Counted from the stretch's first letter, positions 6,448 to 15,367 are shown. The stretch is 64,000 bases of DNA from Nocardia altamirensis NBRC 108246 (GCF_001612685.1 NZ_BDAY01000029.1:62001-126000); one strand, 5' to 3'. Made by a program: numbers and translations. The notes: generated by a model not told the origin, from the sequence alone.

Positions 6448-8639
6448 GACTGCCGAGCCTGCTGGAATACCAACGCGCCGTACAAGTTCCAAGGGCCGCG
6501 TTCACCACCGTCGACCTGCTGCGCACAGGCCGCGCTGTCCTCAATGCGCAAGGCATGCCCTCGGTGGCCTCCGGCGGGTTCGCCGCCACCTTCAAAATCG
6601 AAGCATCCTCCGGCGACCGCTATGCGGTGCGCTGCTTCCACAAGTTCAGTCAGCACGACCGCAACCTGGCTGAGCGCTACCGCCGAATCGGCGCCTTCGT
6701 CGCCGCCCACCCCGATCTCGACTTCCTGATCGACGTCGTCTACCAAGACGACGGAATCACCGTGGACGGCAATCGGTTTCCGACCGTGCGCATGCAGTGG
6801 GCCGAGGGCGAAACCCTGGGCGTGTGGGTAGAGGACTGGATCGAAGACCCCCACCGCGACCCGGCCGCCATCGACACGGTGCGCGCTGCCATCGCGGACG
6901 CCGTCGCGAAGCTGCAGAAGGCCGGCGCCGCGCACGGGGACCTGCAACACGGAAACATCCTGGTCCGCAAAGACCTGTCGATCACTCTGATCGACTACGA
7001 CGGCATGTTTCTGCACGAATTCACCGGCACACCGCATCTACAGGCGATCGAACAAGGGCATCGCAACTATCAGCATCCCGGGCGCGGCACCCGCTTCGAC
7101 GCCGACGGCGACGTGTTCTCCGCCGCGGTGATCGACCTGTCCCTGCGCGCGCTGCAGCAACGCCCAGCCCTGTGGGAAGACTACGGCGGCACCGGCGAGA
7201 ACCTGATCTTCAGTGCCGCCGATTTCGTCGACCCCGCCAACTCGAGGGTGTTCGCCGAACTCGTCGGCATAGCTGCCCTCGCCGAGCCGGTCCGCCGCCT
7301 GCAACGCGCGTGCCAGCTCGACTACGACCACATGCCGACAGCCCTCGCCGGACAGGTTGTGTCGGCTCCGGCGGCCACCGGGTTCACCGTCACCATCGGT
7401 GACGTCTTCCGCGGCGATGAACTCGAAGAATTGCGCCGCCGCCAAGGCCAGACCGTCACGGTCTTCGGCACCATCCAATTCGCCAGCGTCACCAAGGGCC
7501 GCGGCGGCCGCGACGTCGCACTGATCAACCTCGGCAACTACGAGAACGGCGACTTCACCATCGTCGGCTACGACGCGGTCGCCCACAAACTGTTCGGCGA
7601 CTACGGCCAATACACCCGCAACAACAAGCGAGTACTGCGGAAACTGCACGGCTGGCGCGTCGCGATCACCGGCACCATCGTGCTGTACGAGTACAAAGGC
7701 CTGCTGGTCCCGCAAATCGAACTTCCCCGTGCCGGTCTGCTGCGCAACCTCACACCCGACAAGATCACCGCTCTCACCGCGGCCGTCATCAACCGCGGTA
7801 CGCCAGCCACCGCCACCGCCACAGCGCGCCGCCCGTCCTCGCCAACCGTGAAGACCATGCCTGCGGCCACCGCTTCGACCACGCCGCCCAGCACTGCGGC
7901 CCAGAACACGATGCCGCGCTCAGCTGCCGGGCCGGCCACACCGAAAACGACAGTCACGCCGCCGAACCCCAGCGATCGCGAAGTTGCGCGCGCAGCAGGC
8001 CTGCACGATCTGTACAGGAACTTCCCGACCGCGCCGCCGCCGACACCCACCATCTCGCCGCGGACTACTGCGGCCTATCACCAGCCGCCCCCGGTGCCGT
8101 CGCAGTACCGGCGCGAGAACTTGCCCCGCCCGCTGCCGCAGGCGGTCGTCGCACCGCCGCAACGCCGACCTCGCCGCCGCACTCGCCACCGCCGCGGCAA
8201 CCTCGCGGCCGCCGGGGTCTTGTTTCCCGCCGCCATTGTGGCGATCGGGCTGATGATCGCACGCCATCATGGTCGCATCGCAGATCCGGTGATGTTCCAG
8301 ACCGCGTCGCACACCGTGACATGCCGCATCGCCGCCGATGGCGACAGCGCCGGAATCCGCTGCGACACAACCGACTACGCGTTCACTCCGCCGCCACCTC
8401 CGCCCGGATGTGCTGAACCCGGCTGGGGCCACACGGTTGCGCTGACCGCCACCTCGGCCGGCTTCTCCTGCGTGCCTCCCGCCGCGGTGGACCCTGCGGT
8501 TCCCGTGCTGGCAGACGGTGCCACCAAGACCGCCGGTCCCTACACCTGCACCAGCATCGGCGACACGATCACCTGCCGCGACACCCGCCCCGGCGGCCAC
8601 CGGTTCCGCATCGACCGCGACGCCTACCAGTTCGACTGA
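6444..8639 (+). CDS. receptor-like protein kinase: kinase, OB-like domain, membrane helix, DUF6636-like outside domain
   Basis: A 731-residue multi-domain protein. Residues ~35-295 form a kinase of the kind found in TerY triads: a Gly-rich loop (ASGGFAAT), the catalytic loop AHGDLQHGNILV (~163) and DYDG in place of DFG (~184), then GHRNYQHP. Residues ~315-430 look like an OB-fold nucleic-acid-binding domain (VTVFGTIQFASVTKGRGG). A Pro/Thr-rich linker leads to a basic patch and a membrane helix at ~586-607. The last ~110 residues carry paired cysteines in the DUF6636 pattern, ending GHRFRIDRDAYQF, and should be outside. The start overlaps the phosphatase stop (ATGA). A kinase that joins a cytoplasmic OB-like domain to an extracellular Cys domain suggests sensing outside and acting on nucleic-acid-linked partners inside. 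The topology is inferred. Confidence 0.85.
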   Translation: MRLPSLLEYQRAVQVPRAAFTTVDLLRTGRAVLNAQGMPSVASGGFAATFKIEASSGDRYAVRCFHKFSQHDRNLAERYRRIGAFVAAHPDLDFLIDVVYQDDGITVDGNRFPTVRMQWAEGETLGVWVEDWIEDPHRDPAAIDTVRAAIADAVAKLQKAGAAHGDLQHGNILVRKDLSITLIDYDGMFLHEFTGTPHLQAIEQGHRNYQHPGRGTRFDADGDVFSAAVIDLSLRALQQRPALWEDYGGTGENLIFSAADFVDPANSRVFAELVGIAALAEPVRRLQRACQLDYDHMPTALAGQVVSAPAATGFTVTIGDVFRGDELEELRRRQGQTVTVFGTIQFASVTKGRGGRDVALINLGNYENGDFTIVGYDAVAHKLFGDYGQYTRNNKRVLRKLHGWRVAITGTIVLYEYKGLLVPQIELPRAGLLRNLTPDKITALTAAVINRGTPATATATARRPSSPTVKTMPAATASTTPPSTAAQNTMPRSAAGPATPKTTVTPPNPSDREVARAAGLHDLYRNFPTAPPPTPTISPRTTAAYHQPPPVPSQYRRENLPRPLPQAVVAPPQRRPRRRTRHRRGNLAAAGVLFPAAIVAIGLMIARHHGRIADPVMFQTASHTVTCRIAADGDSAGIRCDTTDYAFTPPPPPPGCAEPGWGHTVALTATSAGFSCVPPAAVDPAVPVLADGATKTAGPYTCTSIGDTITCRDTRPGGHRFRIDRDAYQFD

Positions 8640-8725
8640 CGCTCGAGCCCGTCCGGACCACGCCGGGCGGCAGACCCACCGCGGGGCCGGGCGCTGGCGC
8701 CGCGACTGCTTGAAGGGAAACACCG

Positions 8726-9268
8726 ATGTTGCGCAGGGTCGAGAATGTGACAGTGGTACACCGCCGAGGACTGTTCACCGGCCGCGGCCCGATTACCCTC
8801 CACGTCGGCCGTGCCACCTACAAGGCATTCAACAAGGTGCACACCGCCGAATTCGCTGAACTGTGGGCCCAATCCGATCATCGACCGGTCCTGTTCGGCA
8901 TCGTCGGCGAACGGCGGTACTGGCGCTTTGCCGGCAAATGGTTCGCCGACAACGACGCCCTGACCGAAGACGAGGTCTACGCCGTGCTGGTCACCCGTGA
9001 ACAACGCCGACAAACCGCAATCAATCGCGCCCAGACGACCGCCGCGATGTTGGCCGAACCGGCTCCCGCCCTCCGCGGCGCCATCCCCGACGACCTCAAG
9101 ATGCTCATATGGACCCGTGACGGCGGGTGCTGCCGCAAATGCGGCTCCAACGTCGAGCTCCAATTCGACCACATCATCCCGGTCTCGAAGGGCGGAGCGA
9201 CATCAGAGCAGAATCTGCAACTGTTGTGCGGGCCGTGCAACCGGCGCAAGGGTGCCTCGATCATCTGA
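8726..9268 (+). CDS. HNH endonuclease, fourth gene of the vWA-PP2C-kinase set
   Basis: A 180-residue protein with a C-terminal HNH nuclease domain: zinc cysteines CRKCG and CGPCN flank the ββα core LQFDHIIPVSKGG and NLQLLC. The first ~110 residues (WRFAGKWFADNDAL) are a separate domain I do not recognise. It starts 86 bases after the kinase with a clear AAGGGA site. HNH domains cut or nick DNA; next to a phospho-signalling triad it is the likely effector. That functional link is inference from gene order. Confidence 0.87.
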   Translation: MLRRVENVTVVHRRGLFTGRGPITLHVGRATYKAFNKVHTAEFAELWAQSDHRPVLFGIVGERRYWRFAGKWFADNDALTEDEVYAVLVTREQRRQTAINRAQTTAAMLAEPAPALRGAIPDDLKMLIWTRDGGCCRKCGSNVELQFDHIIPVSKGGATSEQNLQLLCGPCNRRKGASII

Positions 9269-9325
9269 GACCCGTGAACCCGAGGTCAGGACTGGCGTGG
9301 CTGGACAGGCGTTGAGCGTGGGCGA

Positions 9326-9748
9326 TCACCAGTACTCACCGCATGCACCGAAAAACAGGCAGTCGATATGGACTCGCACGTCAGCCGCGCGTGCTTGGGT
9401 CTCGAGTGTGTTCAGCAGGGTGGCGAGGTCGTCGAGATGGAGTTCGTCGAGGTTGTCGGCGGGAAAGGTGTGTTCGACTACTCGATGCTCGTCGCAGCCT
9501 TTCCAATTGCCCGCCGCGCGGACGATCAGGGTCAACTCGTCGTCGTAGTCGATGCGGCATGACAATGACTTGGGGGTGACGTCGTCGATATCGTGCACGG
9601 CGGTGCCGGCGAAGCTTGCGGGATAGTGCCATCCGTCTTCGGCAGTGGTGGGATAACCCGCGTCGTCGGGCTCGGAGTATTTATCGAGCTCCCAGCCGCG
9701 GGCGAGTAGGAACTCGTGCAAGCCGAAACGATCCTCGAACGCGTCCAT
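9326..9748 (-). CDS. unidentified 140-residue acidic protein
   Basis: No family recognised. The protein is acidic, with a regular mix of strands and helices (LSCRIDYDDELTLIV, then LHLDDLATLLNTLET) and ends in a Cys pair (CLFFGACGEYW). It has no membrane helix or signal peptide, so it should be cytoplasmic. It is convergent with the HNH gene and divergent from the gene at 9941. Coding bias is consistent with neighbours. A small immunity-type or regulatory protein is possible but not supported by any motif. Confidence 0.6.
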   Translation of the reverse strand: MDAFEDRFGLHEFLLARGWELDKYSEPDDAGYPTTAEDGWHYPASFAGTAVHDIDDVTPKSLSCRIDYDDELTLIVRAAGNWKGCDEHRVVEHTFPADNLDELHLDDLATLLNTLETQARAADVRVHIDCLFFGACGEYW

Positions 9749-9940
9749 GGCTTCCCCTCGAGGCGGTCGGGCGAAACAGCTTCACCAAACGGTTTTGCCT
9801 ACCGTAGCGTGGCCGATCGCAGGCGAGCAGTGTTGGGAGCCCGACGGTTTCGACGTACCCGCAACAGTGGGCGAGGATTGTCGGTGCAGAGTCGTAGTGT
9901 CGATCGGTACGTGTTCGCCACTACCGCAGGGGGAATCACA

Positions 9941-10633
9941 GTGTCTGGTTGGGACGGCCTGCCAGCTCAGCTCGAAATTTTCACCGTAACAGTGACAGTC
10001 GGGTCCGAAACCGTGCCGGACATGAGGTTCTATGGCGGCCTCGACCATCACCCGATCCGCAGAGAGATCCAAGGTTGGGGTGTGGCGGTCGAGCTGGCCG
10101 GCGTGATGCAGATGCTCGACGCCATCACCACAGCCAAGACAGATATCGGCGAGGTCCGTGCTGCCCTGGTCGATATCGCGGAGACCCTCGAGCGGAAATG
10201 GTTGGGCGAGGGCGTGCGCGGGGCGTCGACGCCGGATTCGTTGCGCTGCTTCGGCGATTGCCCCCGCTGTGAGGCCAACGTCGCCGACGTACGCCGGATC
10301 CGCGCCGAAGTCAACCGTCGGCGCGAGCGTTACCAGTATCCGGACCGGTACCCCTACGCGGTGTCGGGTCGATCCGTGCACCGCATCACCTGCCGCGAAG
10401 TGAAGCGCTCGATGCAAAGCCTCGGGTTCACCAGTGACACCGCCGAAGACGAGGAACGGCTCTTCCGCATCGAACTGCGCGCATACACCCACACAGACGT
10501 TCGCCACGAAGAGCCGCGGCTACCGCTCACGCCCGAGGAGTTCGACCGTTGGCGCGCCGAACGTGTTGGGCCGCAAGGCGGACTCCGTTACCAGCCCTGC
10601 AAGATCTGTAACCCCGACATCGCGCTGGCATGA
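9941..10633 (+). CDS. unidentified 230-residue protein with two Cys-based metal motifs
   Basis: The start is GTG at 9941 because AGGGGGA lies 6 bases upstream and the protein begins cleanly MSGWDGLPAQLEI; the open frame extends further upstream to 9716. The centre carries CFGDCPRC. The C-terminus carries HRITCREVKRS and ends PCKICNPD, which resembles the four-ligand zinc site of Ada-type metal-binding domains (H/C, then PCxxC). Such sites are often attached to nucleases or DNA-repair proteins. The rest is not recognised. It is transcribed toward the NUDIX gene at 10797. Confidence 0.6.
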   Translation: MSGWDGLPAQLEIFTVTVTVGSETVPDMRFYGGLDHHPIRREIQGWGVAVELAGVMQMLDAITTAKTDIGEVRAALVDIAETLERKWLGEGVRGASTPDSLRCFGDCPRCEANVADVRRIRAEVNRRRERYQYPDRYPYAVSGRSVHRITCREVKRSMQSLGFTSDTAEDEERLFRIELRAYTHTDVRHEEPRLPLTPEEFDRWRAERVGPQGGLRYQPCKICNPDIALA

Positions 10634-10782
10634 GGTGCATTCGATGATGCCCGATGGCGCCCGGCAGGAGACGCACACGCGCTCTGCCGCTTGCGCGCTC
10701 AGGGCGGCCGCTCAATTCGCTCAAACCGCCACCGTTCATGCTGGATTCAGCACATGTGCGGCCCGTGAGCCCTTGTAGTCGC

Positions 10783-10796
10783 TAGGGTTTCGCAGT
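10783..10796 (+). promoter_or_regulatory. leaderless -10 box before the NUDIX gene
   Basis: TAGGGT at 10783-10788 lies 8 bases before the GTG at 10797; no Shine-Dalgarno is present, so the mRNA probably starts at the GTG. Confidence 0.4.
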
Positions 10797-11315
10797 GTGA
10801 CCACGCCGAGGTCCACGGACCCCGCCACGACTGGGGTGCTGCCCGTTGACCAGTACGTGGCTGCATTGCCGCGAAAGCGTATGGCTGCCGGGGTGCTGTT
10901 CCGTGATAAGGCCGATCGGGTGTTGCTGGTTGAGCCGTCCTATAAACCGAACTGGGAGATCCCAGGGGGCGTTGTGGAGGCGGACGAGGCCCCCTGGGCG
11001 GCGGCGCACCGGGAGGTGTTGGAGGAGCTGGGCTGGCACCGACCGCCGGGGCGACTGCTGGTGGTCGATTACGTCCGTCCGCAGGATGGTCGTCCCGAGG
11101 GAATGGTGTTCGTCTTCGACGGCGGTGTTCTCGCAGACGGTGACACGGCCGCGATGGTGTTTGCCGACGGCGAGATCCTTTCCGCTGGCTTCCACACGCT
11201 CGACGAGACAGTCGGAAAGGTGATGCCGCTGTTGGCCGACCGTCTCGGTGCAGCGCTCGACGCTGCGCGTGAGGGTGTAACCGTGCTGTGCGAGCAGGGG
11301 CGGCGCATCACCTGA
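10797..11315 (+). CDS. NUDIX hydrolase
   Basis: A 172-residue NUDIX protein with a good box: PGGVVEADEAPW followed by AAHREVLEELGW. The N-terminal strand RMAAGVLFRDKADRVLLVE is typical. It should hydrolyse a nucleoside-diphosphate derivative in the cytoplasm; the substrate is not known. It begins with GTG and appears leaderless. It is one of four NUDIX domains in the first 27 kb, which marks the region as rich in nucleotide chemistry. Downstream a short open tail ends RYLRLRAPK and may be a relic of another gene. Confidence 0.88.
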   Translation: MTTPRSTDPATTGVLPVDQYVAALPRKRMAAGVLFRDKADRVLLVEPSYKPNWEIPGGVVEADEAPWAAAHREVLEELGWHRPPGRLLVVDYVRPQDGRPEGMVFVFDGGVLADGDTAAMVFADGEILSAGFHTLDETVGKVMPLLADRLGAALDAAREGVTVLCEQGRRIT

Positions 11316-11484
11316 CCAGTGCACCGCCCACGCTGACGATGGCTGGTCGTTCGAGGACGGCGGCACCCGCTATCTGCGGCTGCGTGCGCCGAAGTAAGCC
11401 GATGACGGCGAGTTACGAGACTGTCAGTTGACACGAGACCGGGGATCCGAAAGTGTCGGGGGAACAGCATTTTTTTGATCGGAT

Positions 11485-11670
11485 GGTGGGGCGCGCCTTT
11501 GCACCTGGAACACCTGGAAGCCCACAACCCGGTGCTGACGAGCCCCGCCGCTCTGCCGCACTTCGGTGAGCGGGTGGTGGTCGCCGAACGACGGCGACGG
11601 GGTTCGTGCACGGGCTGCTCACGCAATGGCAAGTCCGGTGACCACGGATGCAGGGGTTCGCTGAGTTTGT
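11485..11670 (+). pseudogene. decayed copy of the SGNH-hydrolase segment
   Basis: The plus strand reads HLEHLEAHNPVLTS, then ALPHFGERVVVAERRRRG, and after a frame change VHGLLTQWQVR and a stop. It matches MEHLDAHNPRLSD, SLPSIGEHVEITEYRHRG and VHALLTTWRAR of the intact GNAT-SGNH protein encoded at 13859-15367. The catalytic GDS is gone (WGAPL) and the frame is broken, so this is a dead fragment. It shows that the segment was once duplicated within about 3 kb. Confidence 0.7.
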
Positions 11671-11676
11671 TCGCTG

Positions 11677-11742
11677 CGGCGATCGCATCACGCCGTTGAC
11701 CGGCACCAATCCGGAGTGATCGTCGAGCGTCATCATCGTGAC
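11677..11742 (-). pseudogene. relic of a GFA-type protein C-terminus
   Basis: The minus strand reads VTMMTLDDHSGLVPV, nearly the same as VTLMALDDHSGLTPV in the GFA-like fragment at 15404-15652. Only about 20 residues are preserved. It lies next to the SGNH relic, as the other GFA fragment lies next to the intact SGNH gene, though in a different relative orientation. Confidence 0.55.
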
Positions 11743-11755
11743 CCCAGGGTGGTCC

Positions 11756-12058
11756 TCACTCGGCGGTGATCCATTGGACCTCATGGATTACACCGTTGTC
11801 GATCAGGTAGCGGTCCATCTCGAGGTCGAAGATCGTCTGCGGGTCGTTGCGATCTACTCGGTACTCGCGTGCTTGTACTCGCCCGTCGTCGAGGGTCCGG
11901 ATGTTGGTGTAGCGGCGGATTCCCATCGGTGTCTGGAACTCCTGGTACATCTTCCATCCGGCCTCGGCGGTTTCGCCTCGCATCTCGGCTGCTCCGAGCT
12001 CGAACAGACGTTGCCTCTCACCTGGCTCGAGGTCGTCGAACGGGTCTGTCTCGTCCAT
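11756..12058 (-). CDS. unidentified 100-residue protein at the end of the glyco-operon
   Basis: A small acidic protein (MDETDPFDDLEPGERQRLF to HEVQWITAE) with no recognised motif. It is 28 bases downstream of the NUDIX-methyltransferase-HIT gene and in the same direction, so it is likely the last gene of that transcript. No membrane helix is visible. The sequence looks well preserved and the codon bias is normal. Confidence 0.7.
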   Translation of the reverse strand: MDETDPFDDLEPGERQRLFELGAAEMRGETAEAGWKMYQEFQTPMGIRRYTNIRTLDDGRVQAREYRVDRNDPQTIFDLEMDRYLIDNGVIHEVQWITAE

Positions 12059-12086
12059 GGCCGGATCCCTTCGATCGGGTTTCTAC

Positions 12087-13862
12087 TCAGCAGTCCTCGG
12101 CCAGCGCTGCGCGGATCTGCGTCGCGAGCTGCGTCATTTCGGTGTCGCTGTAGTCGAGGATGCCGTTGGCCGCGTCGACCGCGTGGAACTGTTGGTGGGT
12201 GTAGGGGATGCCGGGCGGGAGCGGGGCAATGTGCCAGTGGACGTGGGCGTTGCCGAGCTTGGCGCCCATCGACATCACGTAGGTACGCTCCGGGTTCATC
12301 ACCGCGCCAACAGCGCGGGCGACCCTGTGCACGGCTGACTGCAAGCGCAGATACTGCTCGATCGTCAGGTCGGCGACCACGTCTTCGACGTGGCGGCGGG
12401 GCACTACCAGCACAGAGCCGGGCAACGTGGGGAACCGGTTCAGGAATCCGACATGTTCGCCGTCGTCGAGGACCGTGTGGTGGGCGTAGCCGGGCTCGCC
12501 TGCCAGGAAGGCACACACGAAACACTGCTGCGAGCGCACCCGTTGTTCGTAGTCGTCCATATCCATCGGCACCCGGCGCTGATCGAGGTGAGCGCTGATC
12601 TGTGGTGCCGCTGGGGGTTTCGTCGCGATCAGATGAGCGAAGCGGGCGGTGTCGAGGTAGGGGTGTCGAGTGGCGAGCAGGGTCTCCAACTGCAGTAGTT
12701 CGGTGAAGTAGCGCGGGTCGTTCTTGGCCTCGCCGTCGCTGATCAGATCACACACAGCGCGCACCCCGTAGCGCACCGGTCGGCCCATGCCCGCGGTGAC
12801 GATGTCGGCGGCCAGCTCGGTCGCGGTGACCGCCTCGACCTCGACGTTGTAGGTGAGCGTGTGTCGGGTGGGGGCATCGAGCAGCCGGATCGCCTCGGCG
12901 AGTTCCCCGCGCCGCACGGCGGCGATCAACGGGTCGCTGGCGGGGTTGGGTATGAGCACCGACAAAAGACCCCCAGGCGTCAGTACCGCCGCCATCGCCG
13001 CGAGCGCTGCGGCCCGGTCGGGCACGTATTGGAGAACATTGTGGGCCATGACCAGGTCGAAGGAGTCTCCTGCGGCGCCGTCGGCCAGGGCCTCGATATC
13101 GGCGAGACAGGTCTGGATCAGATCCGCGCACCCGTGCTCCGCGGCTAGCGTGACGGCCTCGTCGAGTGAGGCTTGGGAGGGGTCGAGGATTGTGACATGG
13201 TGGCCCAGAACGGCCAGGTGCAGCGCGTCCAGGCCGTTGCCGCCGCCGGTGTCGAGGACCTTCACCGGAGCGTTCGGCACATGCCGGGCCAGATTGGCGG
13301 CGACCTGTTCGTAGCGCAGCCGCCCCCACGGGGTTGCCTGGTAACTGCGGAACGCATCCAAGTGCCGATCGAAAGCCGCCTGCGGTGTGGTGGGGTGAGT
13401 GTCGCTGAACTCGGTGGTGCTGGGGTGCAGATCTTCGGTGGTGGCGTAATCGACAGTCACGGTCGGTCCGAATTCCGGGACAAGCCCGTTCACCAGGGCC
13501 GTCATCGCTGCCGAGGTCGCCGGAGCGAACGCGACCTCGGTGGGATCGCGGTAGGCGAGTTCGGTGGCCTTGTCAGGTTCTTGCAGAGCGGGCTGCCCGG
13601 CGACGCGCCGCGCCCGGTAGAAGTAGCCGGTCCAGGCAACTCCGTCGAAGTCGTATACGTCCTGATGGACTTGCTCGAATTGCACGAGCGTCAGGCCCGT
13701 CTCCTCCCGCAGCTCCCGCACAGCGGCGGCTGCGGGCTCCTCACCCGGTTCGACTTTGCCGCCGGGCAGCCCCCAGTACGTAAGGTGGTCGCGGATCAAC
13801 AGGATATGACCTGAGGGGTTCACCACGAATACACGGGCGAACGCGTTCTGAGGCACGCTCAT
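12087..13862 (-). CDS. triple fusion: NUDIX hydrolase, SAM methyltransferase, HIT hydrolase
   Basis: A 591-residue protein with three enzyme domains in one frame. Residues ~1-130: NUDIX with GGKVEPGEEP then AVRELREETG (34-56). Residues ~165-420: class I SAM-dependent methyltransferase of the SmtA/CmoM-like group, motif I LDTGGGNGLDAL (203-214) and the motif IV-like MAHNVLQYV. Residues ~435-591: HIT domain with CFVC (447-450) and the catalytic triad HVHWH (540-544). NUDIX and HIT both cleave nucleotide phosphoanhydrides, and the middle domain methylates, so all three may act on one nucleotide-linked substrate. The ATG at 13862 overlaps the stop of the upstream gene (ATGA). No frameshift separates the parts; the fusion is read directly. 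Confidence 0.92.
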   Translation of the reverse strand: MSVPQNAFARVFVVNPSGHILLIRDHLTYWGLPGGKVEPGEEPAAAAVRELREETGLTLVQFEQVHQDVYDFDGVAWTGYFYRARRVAGQPALQEPDKATELAYRDPTEVAFAPATSAAMTALVNGLVPEFGPTVTVDYATTEDLHPSTTEFSDTHPTTPQAAFDRHLDAFRSYQATPWGRLRYEQVAANLARHVPNAPVKVLDTGGGNGLDALHLAVLGHHVTILDPSQASLDEAVTLAAEHGCADLIQTCLADIEALADGAAGDSFDLVMAHNVLQYVPDRAAALAAMAAVLTPGGLLSVLIPNPASDPLIAAVRRGELAEAIRLLDAPTRHTLTYNVEVEAVTATELAADIVTAGMGRPVRYGVRAVCDLISDGEAKNDPRYFTELLQLETLLATRHPYLDTARFAHLIATKPPAAPQISAHLDQRRVPMDMDDYEQRVRSQQCFVCAFLAGEPGYAHHTVLDDGEHVGFLNRFPTLPGSVLVVPRRHVEDVVADLTIEQYLRLQSAVHRVARAVGAVMNPERTYVMSMGAKLGNAHVHWHIAPLPPGIPYTHQQFHAVDAANGILDYSDTEMTQLATQIRAALAEDC

Positions 13863-15367
13863 GGCAATACTCGGTGTTGCATCGATCGCGGTCGCAGGTG
13901 CAGCGCGGGCTCGGATGGGGTGACCAGTAGTTCGTCGAGGAGCCGGTGTTCGCTGAGGTTCCGGTCGATTAGCGCGCGCAGGGCTTCGTCGCCGTACTCC
14001 GAGAGGTGCACCCCGTCGCTCCACATGCTGGCCGCCCCCTCGGCCGGGGCGGTCGGGGACCAGCCCAGGCAGGTCGCGGCGAACACGAACTCCTGGCCCA
14101 CCTCGATGTAGTGCGCACCGTGATCGGTGGCGGCACAGCGTGCGCGCTGGTTGTAGGCGGCGATATCGGTGTTCGCGGCCACGACGTCGATCGGGGGTTG
14201 CCATCCCATCGGCGGTTGCTCGATCACCAGCACTGTGCGGGCGCGGCCGGTCAGAATCTGCAGCGCGGCACGCACATTGGCGTCGAACTCCCCGATATCG
14301 ACGGCCTCGGCATGCCGTTGTTGGTGGGTTCTCAGCACGTCGTTGATCCCGGCGCCGAGCATCACGAGATCCCAGCTGCGGGCGGGGTCGGCGGTCGCGG
14401 CGCGGACGGTGGCGAGAATGTCTCGGCTGGTCGCGCCGCCGCGGGCGTGGTTGTCGGAATGGAACTCGATCCAGGGATAGCGGGCACGCCACGTGGTGAG
14501 CAGGGCGTGGACGTAACCGCGGTGGCGATACTCGGTGATCTCCACATGCTCGCCGATGCTCGGCAGCGAAGCTTGGTCGCTCAGGCGCGGATTGTGCGCG
14601 TCGAGGTGCTCCATCAAACTGTCCCCGAACCAGGCCAGGCGTAGCTGTGATCGCTGTGGGACGCGGGCCGGCGGCGCGATACCGCGCTCGCTCGCGCATC
14701 CCGTGGCCGCGTTTTCCAGGGTGTCAGTGCGGTGATAGCTGGTCGTGATTGTGGCTGTAGCGTGGGACCAGGGTTGAGCTGGGGTGCGTGGGTCGTCTCG
14801 GTGCAGTGTGGCGATCCAGCCGTCGGACAAGCCGCCGTCGGGGCGCAGGCACAACCCGCGCACATGGCCTTCGAACCGGAAGCCCTTGCGCCACGCCGTT
14901 TTCGCCGAGGCCCAGTTGCCGGCCGCGGCCTGCCAGCTCATCAGGTCTTGGCCGTCGTGATCGAAGGCGTAGTCCAGGACCAGACCGAGCGCGACCGACA
15001 TCAGACCGGCGCCGCGATAAGCCGGGTGCAGCCCGTATCCGACCACGGCGCTCCTGTGGCCGGTGGGCCGGTAGTCGATCGTTCCGGCGAAAACATACTC
15101 ACCGTCGGGGTTGCGGGTGGTGATCGCCCAGAACCGCGGCGAGACCGCCGCGGGCTGGGACCAGCCCGTCTGGGCGAGGTCGAGCAGCTCGTGGGCGTGG
15201 TTGACGGTGTAGGGGCGCGGAATACGGGTGTATTCGAGCATGGCCGGGTCGCGGCACTGCTCGACGATCGCCGCGATGTCCTCGCCCCGGTGCCCGCGCA
15301 GCACGACCGGGCTGTGCGGGTCAATGAGGATCGGGGCGAGGTTGTCACCGATAGACGGCACCGGCAC
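13859..15367 (-). CDS. fusion of GNAT acetyltransferase and SGNH/GDSL hydrolase
   Basis: A 502-residue protein. Residues ~20-190 are a GNAT N-acetyltransferase of the RimJ/RimL type (acetyl-CoA loop region VGYGLHPAYRGAGLMS, then WRKGFRFEGHVRG). Residues ~243-480 are an SGNH hydrolase: GDS nucleophile block WFGDSLMEHL (247-256), Gly/Asn blocks GAGINDVL, and the catalytic pair in SDGVHLSEYG (D451, H454). Joined acetyltransferase and esterase activities suggest control of an acyl mark on one substrate. The GTG start has GGGAGG 8 bases upstream. Its stop overlaps the next gene. A broken copy of part of it lies at 11485-11670. Confidence 0.9.
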   Translation of the reverse strand: MPVPSIGDNLAPILIDPHSPVVLRGHRGEDIAAIVEQCRDPAMLEYTRIPRPYTVNHAHELLDLAQTGWSQPAAVSPRFWAITTRNPDGEYVFAGTIDYRPTGHRSAVVGYGLHPAYRGAGLMSVALGLVLDYAFDHDGQDLMSWQAAAGNWASAKTAWRKGFRFEGHVRGLCLRPDGGLSDGWIATLHRDDPRTPAQPWSHATATITTSYHRTDTLENAATGCASERGIAPPARVPQRSQLRLAWFGDSLMEHLDAHNPRLSDQASLPSIGEHVEITEYRHRGYVHALLTTWRARYPWIEFHSDNHARGGATSRDILATVRAATADPARSWDLVMLGAGINDVLRTHQQRHAEAVDIGEFDANVRAALQILTGRARTVLVIEQPPMGWQPPIDVVAANTDIAAYNQRARCAATDHGAHYIEVGQEFVFAATCLGWSPTAPAEGAASMWSDGVHLSEYGDEALRALIDRNLSEHRLLDELLVTPSEPALHLRPRSMQHRVLP

